From assembly GCA_007117415.1 (NCBI GenBank), contig SKGN01000012.1, positions 1-33,722 of the forward strand: 33,722 nucleotides of DNA. Direction: 5' to 3'. This DNA comes from Bacilli bacterium (GTDB taxonomy: Bacteria > Bacillota_I > Bacilli_A > RF39 > UBA660). A model generated the notes under the pieces. That model saw only the letters and a list, made by a program, of their open reading frames with translations. It had not been told where the DNA came from and searched no databases. Of this stretch, positions 7,847-16,904 are shown piece by piece. Each line of letters opens with the position of its first letter. Within the stretch, counting starts at the first letter, position 1. The position numbers and the translations under genes were made by a program.

Positions 7847-10360
7847 CTATAAATCTACTTCATCCAAAAAATCATCAATGGTTAAGATTTTTCTGTCGAC
7901 CTCTTCTAATGAACTGGTTTTTGGTTTTTTTAATTCTATTTCTTGGGATATTTTATTATTAATTATCTCACTAACTTCAAAAACATCATTTAAATTTCCT
8001 TTACATATATTACTTCCGGTACTGGCTAAATCCATAATAGGCATTTCGGTTACCTTAATATAATTTATATTAGTAGCGGTTTTTATCCCTATTTCTTTTT
8101 TTATATTAGTAAGGAATACTTTTTGGATATAATGAGGATTAGTTTTAACTTTTCTAATTAAAAGATTTCCTTTACGACTACGACTTCCTTTTTCGATATC
8201 CGCTGTTTTGATTCTTTTACCCGTTCCTTTATTAGTAATAATATTAATGTATTCATTATCACCAAAAAGAAACCCGCTAACAAGATAATCATCTTTTAAA
8301 TTAATTGCTTTTACACCACTTGTTTTAATACCTGTGACGGGTACTTCATCAATACCATAATATAATCCATACCCATTCTTAGTTGCAATAAAGACATTGT
8401 TTTTATTATTATCAAAACTAATATCTACCACTTCATCTTTTCCTTTTAATTTTATGGCAACAATCGGCTTTGAATAACGCGTAACTCTGTATTCAATTAA
8501 CTTAGTACGTTTAATCATTCCTAGTTTAGTGAAAAAAGTTAAATACATATCTGCTTCAAAATTATAAACAGGTAAACAACTAATTATTTTTTCACCAGCT
8601 TTAATAGTGATTATATTACTGATATGTTTACCAAATTCCTTCCATTTGGTATCAGGAATATCACAAACTGGTACATATAAATAATTACCAAAATTAGTAA
8701 ATAATAACAATGTATCAGTTGTCGTCATTTCATATAAACCAATTATATAATCTAACTCTTTTAACGTTGTTTCTTCTTCTTTAGAAGCAGCATAAGAACG
8801 ATTAGATACTCTTTTTACATATCCTTCTTTAGTAACTACCACAATAACATCTTCTTTGGGAACCATTAAAGTAGTATCAATTTTTATTTCCGTCACTTTC
8901 TCTTCTATTTCAGTCACACGTTCTTTATTATACTCTTTTTTTATTTTTTTAAGTTCATCCTTTATAACTTTCTTTAATAAATCTTCATTACTTAAAATAG
9001 AGTTTAATCCATTAATAATAATATTTAGGTTTTTTAACTCTTCTTCCAATAAGGTAACATCCGTATTAGTTAATTTATATAATTGTAACATTACAATAGA
9101 CTCAGCTTGAATATCAGTAAATTGATATTGATCAATTAAGTTTTTTTGCGCATCTTGTTTATTCTTACTGGCTCTTATCAACGCTATAATTTCATCTAAA
9201 ATCGATAACGCTTTAATTAAACCTTCAACGATATGAAGTCTGGCTTTGGCATGTTCTAAATCAAAAATAGTTCTCTTAGTTAAAACCTCTTTTTGATGTT
9301 CAATATAGGCATCAATAATATCTAAAATATTAAGTAATTTAGGTCTTCTATTAACGATGGCAACCATATTTAGATTATATGATATATATAAATCCGTATT
9401 TTTTAATAAATATTTAATAATTAAATCACTATCGGCATCTTTCTTTAAGTCAAGGGCTATTCTTAAACCTTCACGATCACTTTCATCTCTAACATCAGTT
9501 ATTCCCTCTATTTTTTTATCAATTCTAATTTCATCTATTTTTTTAACTAAATTCGCTTTATTAACTTCATAAGGAATTTCCGTAATTATTATTTGTTCTT
9601 TTCCTTTATTTTTTTTAGTAGTGATTTTAGCTTTAATATATATTTTACCTTTACCTGTTTTATAAGCTTCTTCTAGACCCTCTATTCCTTCTATTATTCC
9701 ACAAGTAGGAAAATCAGGTCCTTTGATAATAGCCGTAATAGTTTCAAAATGGCAATTGGGAGTATCAATTCTTTTGATTGTGGCCTCAATTACCTCACCT
9801 AAATTATGAGGCGGTATATTAGTGGCATAACCAGCACTTATGCCGCTGCTACCATTTACTAATAAATTAGGAAATTTAGCTGGAAGAACAGTGGGTTCTA
9901 AGGTTGTATCATCAAAATTGGGGGCCAAAATAATGGTGTTTTTATCAATATCTTTTAACAATTCGTTACTAATTTTAGCTAATCTAGCTTCAGTATAACG
10001 ATAAGCCGCTGGGCTATCCCCATCAATGCTACCATTATTACCATGCATATCGATTAATGGATTTTTTACTTTCCACGATTGACTCATTCTAACCATCGCT
10101 TCATAAATAGAAGAGTCTCCATGAGGATGGTATTTACCAATGACATCCCCAACCGTCTTAGCACTCTTTTTATAACCTTTATCATAAGTGTTTTTTTCTT
10201 TATACATTGAATAAAGGATTCTTCTTTGAACTGGTTTTAATCCATCTCTTACATCAGGAATGGCGCGATCTTGAATGATATATTTTGAATAGCGACCAAA
10301 TCTGTCTCCCATTATTTCTTCTAAAGCATAATCATTTATTTTATCAATTATATTTTTCAT
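7847..10360 (-). CDS. parC: DNA topoisomerase IV subunit A
   Basis: Breakage-reunion subunit of topoisomerase IV, which unlinks daughter chromosomes. The WHD region reads DGLKPVQRRILYSMY (39-53). The quinolone-determining region HPHGDSSIYEAM (78-89) keeps the Ser and Glu of the sensitive form. The catalytic tyrosine is Tyr122 in RYTE. A coiled-coil gate follows, then a six-bladed beta-pinwheel C-terminal domain. At 837 residues the length is normal. It lies 59 nt downstream of parE on the same strand and has only a weak GGTG-type SD, so translation probably depends on the parE transcript. ParC is preferred over GyrA because it pairs with parE and has a ParC-type C-terminus. Confidence 0.95.
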   Translation of the reverse strand: MKNIIDKINDYALEEIMGDRFGRYSKYIIQDRAIPDVRDGLKPVQRRILYSMYKEKNTYDKGYKKSAKTVGDVIGKYHPHGDSSIYEAMVRMSQSWKVKNPLIDMHGNNGSIDGDSPAAYRYTEARLAKISNELLKDIDKNTIILAPNFDDTTLEPTVLPAKFPNLLVNGSSGISAGYATNIPPHNLGEVIEATIKRIDTPNCHFETITAIIKGPDFPTCGIIEGIEGLEEAYKTGKGKIYIKAKITTKKNKGKEQIIITEIPYEVNKANLVKKIDEIRIDKKIEGITDVRDESDREGLRIALDLKKDADSDLIIKYLLKNTDLYISYNLNMVAIVNRRPKLLNILDIIDAYIEHQKEVLTKRTIFDLEHAKARLHIVEGLIKALSILDEIIALIRASKNKQDAQKNLIDQYQFTDIQAESIVMLQLYKLTNTDVTLLEEELKNLNIIINGLNSILSNEDLLKKVIKDELKKIKKEYNKERVTEIEEKVTEIKIDTTLMVPKEDVIVVVTKEGYVKRVSNRSYAASKEEETTLKELDYIIGLYEMTTTDTLLLFTNFGNYLYVPVCDIPDTKWKEFGKHISNIITIKAGEKIISCLPVYNFEADMYLTFFTKLGMIKRTKLIEYRVTRYSKPIVAIKLKGKDEVVDISFDNNKNNVFIATKNGYGLYYGIDEVPVTGIKTSGVKAINLKDDYLVSGFLFGDNEYINIITNKGTGKRIKTADIEKGSRSRKGNLLIRKVKTNPHYIQKVFLTNIKKEIGIKTATNINYIKVTEMPIMDLASTGSNICKGNLNDVFEVSEIINNKISQEIELKKPKTSSLEEVDRKILTIDDFLDEVDL

Positions 10361-10419
10361 AACACCACGTACTTTCTAATTTATTTTAAGAATTGATTTA
10401 TTAAAAATAATATTATTAC

Positions 10420-12324
10420 CTATATTGAAAAATTATCTTCTAACGAAAATTCGACATTTTCCTCTATCCATTCTTTTCTTGGCAATACATTATCACCCAT
10501 TAAAACACTAACTCTTTTTTCCGCTAAAGCAGTATCCGTTATTTTTACTTTTATTAGGGTTCTAGTTTCAGGATTCATAGTGGTATCAGATAATTGGTCA
10601 GCATTCATTTCCCCTAACCCTTTATACCTTTGTATTGAATAAGAACTTTGTCCTTCTATTAGCTTTCTTAATTCTTCATTTGACCAGGCATATGATATTT
10701 TCTTATCTTTAAATGTAACTTTATAAAAGGGAGGCATGGCAATATATAATTTCCCTTCCTCAATTAAAGGCTTCATATATCGATAGAAAAAAGTTAACAA
10801 TAAAACTTGAATATGGGCTCCATCATCATCGGCATCCGTCATAATTATAATTTTGTCATAATTACATTCCTTAATATTAAAGTCTGCTCCTATACTAGCA
10901 CCAATGGCATGAATCATCGTGTTTATTTCTTCGTTTTTTAAAATGTCTTCCATTTTAGCTTTTTCCGTATTAATTACTTTACCTCTAAGCGGTAAAATAG
11001 CTTGAAATTTACGATCTCTTCCTTGTTTAGCAGAACCACCAGCTGAGTCACCCTCTACCAAAAATAATTCTGTTTTACTAGGATCTTTTATTTGTGCCGG
11101 AGTAAGTTTACCACTTAAATTTTTTTCTTTCTTAGTTCCCTTACCTAATCTTGCTTCTTCTCTGGCCTTTCTGGCTGTTTCTCTAACCATTTTACTTTTT
11201 AATGCCTTAGTAATGATTAAAGACGCTATTTCGTTATTTTCTTCTAAGAAGAATTGTAATTTTTCTGAAACAAAATTTTCAACAACATTCCTCGCAATTG
11301 GTGTTCCTAATTTAGCTTTCGTTTGACCTTCAAATTGAAGGATCGATTCAGGTATTTTAAGACTAATAATAGCCGTTAAACCTTCTCTTACATCCGTCCC
11401 TTCAAAAGTTTTATCTTTAATCTTAAAATAGTTGTTATTTTTGGCATAATCGTTAAAAACACGCGTTAAAGCTGTTTTAAAACCAATCTCATGAGTTCCC
11501 CCATCATTAGTTTTAACATTATTAACAAAGGAAACAATATTTTCAGCATAAGTATCAGAATATTGAAACGCTATTTCAACTTCTATTTTTTCCTTTTCAC
11601 CATTAAAATTAATAACCTTATGCAATTCTTTTTTGTCTTCATTAATATATTTTACAAAAGCTTCTAATCCATTTTCATAATGAAATTTTTCGTATTTTTT
11701 ATCTTCCTCATCAATTACTTCTACCGTTAAATCCTTTATAAGAAACGCACATTCTTGCATCCTTTCACAAATAGTAGTAAAACTAAACGTCGTATGTGAA
11801 AATATTTCCTTATCAGGAACAAATTTTACCATTGTACCGGTCTTATTGGTAATACCTTTTTTTGTTAACGGTTCTTTTATATGACCGCCATTTTCAAATT
11901 TTATATAATGTTCTTCACCATCTCTTTTAATAAAAACTTCCATGGAAGAACTTAAAGCATTAACAACGGAAGCACCTACTCCATGTAATCCTCCCGATAC
12001 TTTATAACCACCATCAGTAAATTTTCCGCCCGCATGTAAAACCGTATAAATTATTTCCGGAGTACTTTTACCACTTTCATGAACACCAGTAGGAATACCC
12101 CTTCCCTCATCTAAAACACTTAAACTACCATCAGCATGAATAATTATTTTTATTAATTTTCCATAACCATTTATAACTTCATCGATACTATTATCTACTA
12201 TTTCCCAAACAAGATGATGAAGACCTCTTTTATCAGTTGAACCAATATACATTCCCGGTCTTTTTCGAACCGCTTCTAATCCCTCTAAAACCTTAATAGA
12301 TTTTTCATCATATTTTAAAGCCAT
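10420..12324 (-). CDS. parE: DNA topoisomerase IV subunit B
   Basis: ATPase subunit of topoisomerase IV. GHKL ATP-binding motifs: DNSIDE (44-49), DEGRGIPTG (72-80) and GGLHGVGASVVNALS (111-125). The TOPRIM domain has EGDSAGGSAKQGRDRKFQAI (424 onward) and the Mg-binding TDADDDGAHI (496-505). At 634 residues it lacks the large insertion of Gram-negative GyrB. ATG is preceded by AAGGAG. It is the first gene of a parE-parC operon with its own promoter, divergent from the small gene at 12538. Confidence 0.96.
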   Translation of the reverse strand: MALKYDEKSIKVLEGLEAVRKRPGMYIGSTDKRGLHHLVWEIVDNSIDEVINGYGKLIKIIIHADGSLSVLDEGRGIPTGVHESGKSTPEIIYTVLHAGGKFTDGGYKVSGGLHGVGASVVNALSSSMEVFIKRDGEEHYIKFENGGHIKEPLTKKGITNKTGTMVKFVPDKEIFSHTTFSFTTICERMQECAFLIKDLTVEVIDEEDKKYEKFHYENGLEAFVKYINEDKKELHKVINFNGEKEKIEVEIAFQYSDTYAENIVSFVNNVKTNDGGTHEIGFKTALTRVFNDYAKNNNYFKIKDKTFEGTDVREGLTAIISLKIPESILQFEGQTKAKLGTPIARNVVENFVSEKLQFFLEENNEIASLIITKALKSKMVRETARKAREEARLGKGTKKEKNLSGKLTPAQIKDPSKTELFLVEGDSAGGSAKQGRDRKFQAILPLRGKVINTEKAKMEDILKNEEINTMIHAIGASIGADFNIKECNYDKIIIMTDADDDGAHIQVLLLTFFYRYMKPLIEEGKLYIAMPPFYKVTFKDKKISYAWSNEELRKLIEGQSSYSIQRYKGLGEMNADQLSDTTMNPETRTLIKVKITDTALAEKRVSVLMGDNVLPRKEWIEENVEFSLEDNFSI

Positions 12325-12352
12325 GTTGTCACTCCTTTATTTCACTTCTTTT

Positions 12353-12395
12353 ATTATAACAAAAAAAATAAACTTTTCAAACTAGATGGTTTGAA
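12353..12395 (-). promoter_or_regulatory. parE promoter with overlapping inverted repeat
   Basis: Minus-strand -35 TTGAAA (12375-12380), 16-nt spacer and extended -10 TGTTATAAT (12353-12361). An inverted repeat TTCAAAC/GTTTGAA (12376-12382, 12389-12395) covers the -35 and could be an operator. Confidence 0.6.
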
Positions 12396-12500
12396 TCATA
12401 TAATTATAACCTTATTATTATTTAATGCACTAATATTATTCTATATAATAAACAAATTTTTTGTCATAATTTGTCGAGCAATATAGGTTGCTAATATAGT

Positions 12501-12506
12501 TATAAT
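12501..12506 (+). promoter_or_regulatory. -10 element upstream of the 68-codon gene
   Basis: TATAAT about 30 nt before ATG. No convincing -35 at 16-18 nt. A short inverted repeat AGCAA/TTGCT (12477-12492) lies just upstream. Confidence 0.4.
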
Positions 12507-12537
12507 GTATTAAAGTAACTAACTACAGGGAGGTTTT

Positions 12538-12744
12538 ATGGAAACTTATATTATTAGAGATTTCAATTTAATCTATTCATTAACTAAAAACAACCATGAT
12601 AACATAATCTTATTGCATCTAGACCCAAATGAGAAAAAGGCCCAATATCAATCTGATTTTACAAAATTTGAATTAATTAAAAATCTAGACTACAAAATTA
12701 TTAAAAACATTATTGATGACTATAAAAAAAAGAATCTTATATAA
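12538..12744 (+). CDS. Hypothetical 68-residue protein
   Basis: I do not recognise this protein. It is soluble and charged, with an N-terminal beta-like METYIIRDFNLIY and a Lys-rich C-terminus (IIDDYKKKNLI). No signal peptide or membrane helix is visible. Evidence that it is a real gene: a very strong SD (AGGGAGG) 4-7 nt before ATG, a TATAAT upstream, base use like its neighbours, and a terminator that starts within its last codons. It stands alone on the plus strand, divergent from parE and convergent with the 192-residue unknown gene. Confidence 0.65.
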   Translation: METYIIRDFNLIYSLTKNNHDNIILLHLDPNEKKAQYQSDFTKFELIKNLDYKIIKNIIDDYKKKNLI

Positions 12745-12754
12745 GATTCTTTTT
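12727..12754. terminator. Shared bidirectional terminator containing both convergent stop codons
   Basis: A perfect 28-bp palindrome with arms AAAAAGAATCTTAT and ATAAGATTCTTTTT. The TAA of the plus-strand gene (12742-12744) and the first bases of the stop of the minus-strand gene (12753-12755) lie in it. Confidence 0.8.
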
Positions 12755-13331
12755 AACGTGTACGTGAAGGCTGATCCTGAATATCTTTTTTGACTTGAAA
12801 ATTATTCTCTATTTTATTAATCAGATTTTGATCTAATTCACCCAATTGATTAAGATTATCTAAATCTTCTTTATGTCTATTTTGATATCTTTCACGAACA
12901 AAAGAGTTAACAACGTTTACTAATATTCGTTGATAATTATTAAGTATATATTCAACATCATTAATATTGTTTTCTCTTATCAAAAGGTACAGTTTAAGGA
13001 CTATTTCATCTTCGGTTATATCAATATCATTTAACGAGCGCTTAACCCCTAACAATTGGGCTTGATTACTTATAGTTTTGTATCCGGTTAATTTTACAAT
13101 GTGTTTAATTAATTCTTCAATAATACCATCTTTACCTACTGATATCATTAACTTTCTGGCCCCTTCTTTACTAGTAAAATGGCGATAATTATAATTTTCT
13201 TCAACTAAAGCCATCACAAGAAGATCTTTTATTATTTTAGTAATAGATCCTTCATAGCTTGAATAATGTGTTTTAATTGTTTGTTGGATTGCAAATTCCA
13301 TTTTTTCAATATTACTTAAATTATTATTCAT
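12753..13331 (-). CDS. Hypothetical 192-residue protein
   Basis: No family recognised. The protein is predicted soluble and mostly helical, with no signal peptide or membrane segment. Recognisable stretches are IEKMEFAIQQTIKTHYSSYE near the N-terminus, a central KLYLLIRENNINDVEYIL helix and an Arg/Lys-rich region (SFVRERYQNRHKEDLDNL), ending in QDQPSRTR. The ATG has AAGGAG 8 nt upstream, and the gap from the amidotransferase gene is 29 nt. It is therefore probably the last gene of the tkt-sirA-yneF-amidotransferase transcript, ended by the shared palindromic terminator. Confidence 0.7.
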   Translation of the reverse strand: MNNNLSNIEKMEFAIQQTIKTHYSSYEGSITKIIKDLLVMALVEENYNYRHFTSKEGARKLMISVGKDGIIEELIKHIVKLTGYKTISNQAQLLGVKRSLNDIDITEDEIVLKLYLLIRENNINDVEYILNNYQRILVNVVNSFVRERYQNRHKEDLDNLNQLGELDQNLINKIENNFQVKKDIQDQPSRTR

Positions 13332-13360
13332 AATTTTACTCCTTCATAAATCAATATTTT

Positions 13361-13999
13361 TTATAATAGTTCAAAAAAAGCATCAAATATTTTTTGGGAA
13401 TATTCATCTATATCGATTAAATCCTCTGGATGCCATTGAACGCCAATATTAAATTTTTTATTAGGCATTTCAATTGCCTCGATTACATTATCATATGATT
13501 TACCTGTTATTTGATATGCACCTGGAAATACTACCATTTCCTTATGCCTACTATTAACTTTTATTTTATTTGCTTTTAATATTTTATATAGTTTACTCTC
13601 TTCATTTAACTCTACTTCATGAACATAATCTTTTTCTATATCTTTATGATTTTCTATATCATCTATTTTACCACCAGTAGCACATGCTAAAGATTGCATC
13701 CCTAAACATATTCCTAAAACGGGTATATCTTTATTAATTATATACTTAATAGCCTCTAAGTCATAATCATAAAAATCAAGTCCACCTTGCAAAATAATAC
13801 CATCACATAAATCAATAGTTTTAAAAAGATTATTCATTTCTTTATTACCAAGTGATGAATTAATATCCTTATTAGGTGGAAAAATGCCTATTGGCAAAGC
13901 ATCATACCTATATATAATATCACTTATACTTTTAGAAAAAGAATACTTTTTCATTTCATTTAATAATGGCCTTGCTATAATCCCAACTCTTTTTTTTAT
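13361..13999 (-). CDS. Class I glutamine amidotransferase-like hydrolase (PuuD/peptidase C26 family), probable AUA start
   Basis: Glutamine-amidotransferase fold hydrolase resembling gamma-glutamyl-GABA hydrolases. Counting from the proposed start, the nucleophile is Cys98 in GICLGMQ, and the His/Glu pair is His190-Glu192 in GVQWHPE. DGIILQGGLDFYDYD precedes them. The substrate is unknown. The start is unusual. A perfect GGAGG (14007-14011) is followed by 7 nt and then ATA at 13997-13999, which gives IKKRVGIIARP, the normal family N-terminus. The only canonical in-frame upstream start is TTG at 14029, with no SD. It would encode the SD itself as Lys-Gly-Gly. The next downstream ATG would remove the first beta strand. 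Confidence 0.85.
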   Translation of the reverse strand: MKKRVGIIARPLLNEMKKYSFSKSISDIIYRYDALPIGIFPPNKDINSSLGNKEMNNLFKTIDLCDGIILQGGLDFYDYDLEAIKYIINKDIPVLGICLGMQSLACATGGKIDDIENHKDIEKDYVHEVELNEESKLYKILKANKIKVNSRHKEMVVFPGAYQITGKSYDNVIEAIEMPNKKFNIGVQWHPEDLIDIDEYSQKIFDAFFELL

Positions 14000-14032
14000 A
14001 TTTTTTCCTCCTTTTTTGAAAAAAAGCAACGA

Positions 14033-14242
14033 TTACATATGCTTGTTCATTGCCTTCATCATTTGATTAACCTGTTTTTGAGAAGGCGTTCGCCCCATCT
14101 GTTGCATCATGGTTTTTATCATTTGTTCATTAATTGGGGGATTTTCTTTTATATACTTTTGCATAAAATGTTTAGCAATAAAAAAACCTGCTACCCCTCC
14201 TAATATTAATCCTATTAAAAAATATAATATATCAAAAAACAT
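14033..14242 (-). CDS. yneF: YneF family (UPF0154) small membrane protein
   Basis: A 69-residue protein with an N-terminal membrane helix (residues 2-23, [20 protein letters not shown]) and a conserved polar tail containing [19 protein letters not shown] and [11 protein letters not shown], which is the UPF0154/YneF signature. Function is unknown in all species. The start is ATG 14240-14242 with AGGAGG at normal spacing. A longer form would begin at a TTG beyond that SD and is unlikely. It follows sirA (yneE), as in Bacillus. Confidence 0.92.
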   Translation of the reverse strand: MFFDILYFLIGLILGGVAGFFIAKHFMQKYIKENPPINEQMIKTMMQQMGRTPSQKQVNQMMKAMNKHM

Positions 14243-14279
14243 TTTTATTCCTCCTAACAATTACATTTTACTAAAAATA

Positions 14280-14717
14280 TTAATTATTGACAAGGGCCTT
14301 CTTTTTTACTTTATCTAACCAAAAATAATCTTTATTTATAAAATCACAAACAAAAATATTTTCTTCAAATTCTCTTAGCGTTTCTATAAAGGTTGGATAA
14401 TTAAGATTACTTTTAATTTTAATATGGGAATTATAAACAGTTGCCTTACTTAATTCTTCTAAATAAAGATTATTTATAACATGTTTATTTACCGTTCTTG
14501 AATACGAAACCTCTCCACAGTGCTTACTATAAATATATTCATTCAAATTATTTTTATCAAAAGGAATCCCTATTTGCTCAAATATACGATATCCTAAAAT
14601 AACATCATTATTACCTAAATTATATATCTGTTCAAATATTTTATATAATGATGATGGTTTTGAATTATAAAAATTAGCAAAAAAATCGTTGACAATAAAA
14701 ACATAATAAACACGCAT
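14280..14717 (-). CDS. sirA: SirA-like sporulation inhibitor of replication
   Basis: A 145-residue protein whose start MRVYYVFIVNDFFANFYNSK and end (FVCDFINKDYFWLDKVKK) match the SirA/YneE pattern (RHYYxYLIKxEFAxxYF at the N-terminus and FLAMDFNSKRYGWLNP at the C-terminus). In Bacillus SirA binds DnaA domain I and blocks replication initiation at the onset of sporulation. Its place between tkt and yneF is the Bacillus order and makes the assignment firm despite low identity. The ATG is preceded by an AGGTGA-type SD. Whether the host sporulates, and whether SirA still targets DnaA, cannot be judged here. Confidence 0.8.
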   Translation of the reverse strand: MRVYYVFIVNDFFANFYNSKPSSLYKIFEQIYNLGNNDVILGYRIFEQIGIPFDKNNLNEYIYSKHCGEVSYSRTVNKHVINNLYLEELSKATVYNSHIKIKSNLNYPTFIETLREFEENIFVCDFINKDYFWLDKVKKKALVNN

Positions 14718-14785
14718 AAGTTCACCTCACCTGTAAATACAAATATATATTAACCAAAGGTAAGTTTTTGTCTAAAAATAAAAAA

Positions 14786-16798
14786 TTATTTAAAAAGTTG
14801 TTCTATTTTTTTGATTAAGGTGTCTATATCAAATTCACAATATTTCATAACTTGTTCCTTAGTTCCACTTGTCCCGAATTTATCAATAGTCATTAAATAT
14901 TTTTCATTATAGACAAAGCGGTGCCAACCTAAACTTGAACCGGCTTCAATAACAATAGTCTTATATCCTATTGGTACCAATGCTTCCTGATATTCTTTGG
15001 GTTGATTTAAAAACTTTTCAACACATGGCATAGTAACTATTCTTAAATCAGTTCCTTTTGATAACATATGTTCTCCTATTTTTAAAGCCGTTTCAACTTC
15101 GGTTCCAGTAGCTATTATAGTACCAGAAAAACGATGAGCCTCTTTTTTGATAATATAAGCTCCCTTGTCAACCATATCACTATCACTTTTGGCTAATAAA
15201 GGTGCTTCGTTACGAGATATAATCAAAGCACTTGGATGAGAACTTTTTAAAATTGAATTCCATGCTCCTACAATCTCTTTAGCATCAGCTGGACGATAAA
15301 CATCAAAATCAGGAATACTTCTTAACATAGCTAATTGTTCTATCGGTTGATGAGTAGGCCCATCTGATCCAATATTAATAGAATCATGAGTAAAAATATA
15401 TGTGACCGGTAATTTCATCAACGCTGATAACCTAATAGCAGGCTTTATATAATCAGCGAAGGCTAAAAAGGTACTACCAAAAACTCTAAAGCCAGAAACA
15501 GCTAATCCATTTAAAATAGCGCCCATAGCATGTTCTCTTACACCAAAGGCTATATTTCTGCCTCCATATGATTTACTACTATATAAAGGATATTTTGTCA
15601 AAAACGATTTGGTTGACGAAGCTACATCAGCATTACCGCCCATAAAATTACTTAAATTGTCCGCAATAACATTCATAACTTTTCCATTAGTTTCCCGCAT
15701 TGGTTCCAATAAATTTTGATCAAATTGCCACATTAATTTAGGCAAATTAATATCTATTCCTAATTTTGATTTTGATAATAATTCTAACTCCGTTTTTAAC
15801 TCTTCAGGCATTTCTGCCATAAAATATTTATAATCCTCAGTCCATTTTTCATACCTTTTTCTAATTCGTTTGCTAATCATATCTCTAAATACTTCGACCG
15901 CCTCTTTAGATACGGCAAAAGGAATATCTCTAATCCCCCATTTGCTCTTTAATTGAGCAACATCTTCCTTAGAAAGCGGACTTCCATGAACAGCATTTTT
16001 ACCAGCCTTAATAGAACCATAACCAATTATAGTTTTAATTTCTATAATAGAAGGTTTTTCGCTTTTTTTAGCTCTTGCAATCGCTTTATCAATCATGTTT
16101 ATATTATTACCATCGTTTACAATAGATGTATTCCAACCTAACGCTTCAAATCGTTTAACAATATTTTCGTTAAATACATTATCCGTTTTGCCGTCTAATG
16201 ATATATTGTTTGAGTCATATAAAACAATTAATTTTCCTAATTTAAAAGTCCCTGCTAATGAGGCCGCTTCATAACTAATGCCTTCCATTAAATCGCCATC
16301 ACTACACAAAACATAAGTATGGTAATCAAATAATTTTCTGTTAGCTTCAAAAACTCCTTTTTTCTTAATATTAAATTTACTGGTTAAAATACTTTCGGCC
16401 ATAGCTATTCCTACAGCAGAAGCAAACCCTTGTCCTAAAGGTCCAGTTGTAATTTCGACACCTGGTGTAACCCCATATTCAGGATGACCTGGTGTTTTGG
16501 TTCCGATTCTCCTAAAACCCTTTAAATCATCAATAGTAACACTATAACCTGCCATAAATAATATGGAATATAATAAAGCCGAACCATGTCCGGCTGACAT
16601 AATAAATCGATCTCTATTTAACCACTTATCATCATTTGCATTTATATTAATATGTCTAGTAAATAAAGTATATATAATAGGCGCAGCCCCCAAAACAATA
16701 CCTGGATGACCACTTCCCGCATTATCAATCATATCAATTCCTAATGCTCTAATGTTATCGATAATTTTTTGTTCTTGAATAATTTCTTTTTTCGCCAT
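14786..16798 (-). CDS. tkt: Transketolase
   Basis: Thiamine-diphosphate enzyme of the non-oxidative pentose phosphate pathway that moves two-carbon units between sugar phosphates. Key positions are GSGHPG (28-33), SAGHGSALLY (68-77), TGPLGQG (118-124) and the ThDP/Mg motif running from SDGDLMEG (166-173) to NNISLDG (197-203). In the pyrimidine domain FGVREHAMG holds the catalytic glutamate. The C-terminal domain is complete. At 670 residues the length is typical. It is the first gene of the tkt-sirA-yneF group. The start ATG has an AAAGGGTGTG-type SD. Confidence 0.97.
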   Translation of the reverse strand: MAKKEIIQEQKIIDNIRALGIDMIDNAGSGHPGIVLGAAPIIYTLFTRHININANDDKWLNRDRFIMSAGHGSALLYSILFMAGYSVTIDDLKGFRRIGTKTPGHPEYGVTPGVEITTGPLGQGFASAVGIAMAESILTSKFNIKKKGVFEANRKLFDYHTYVLCSDGDLMEGISYEAASLAGTFKLGKLIVLYDSNNISLDGKTDNVFNENIVKRFEALGWNTSIVNDGNNINMIDKAIARAKKSEKPSIIEIKTIIGYGSIKAGKNAVHGSPLSKEDVAQLKSKWGIRDIPFAVSKEAVEVFRDMISKRIRKRYEKWTEDYKYFMAEMPEELKTELELLSKSKLGIDINLPKLMWQFDQNLLEPMRETNGKVMNVIADNLSNFMGGNADVASSTKSFLTKYPLYSSKSYGGRNIAFGVREHAMGAILNGLAVSGFRVFGSTFLAFADYIKPAIRLSALMKLPVTYIFTHDSINIGSDGPTHQPIEQLAMLRSIPDFDVYRPADAKEIVGAWNSILKSSHPSALIISRNEAPLLAKSDSDMVDKGAYIIKKEAHRFSGTIIATGTEVETALKIGEHMLSKGTDLRIVTMPCVEKFLNQPKEYQEALVPIGYKTIVIEAGSSLGWHRFVYNEKYLMTIDKFGTSGTKEQVMKYCEFDIDTLIKKIEQLFK

Positions 16799-16827
16799 TT
16801 TAACACACCCTTTAATATACTAAATAT

Positions 16828-16836
16828 ATTATATCA
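16828..16836 (-). promoter_or_regulatory. tkt promoter (extended -10)
   Basis: Minus-strand TGATATAAT about 30 nt before the tkt ATG. No good -35 is visible, as expected for an extended -10 promoter. Confidence 0.5.
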
Positions 16837-16904
16837 CGATTCTAATAATATATAAATAGTATTTAAAGCATTATTTCAAGGCATTTTACACAAATTATAA
16901 TCCA

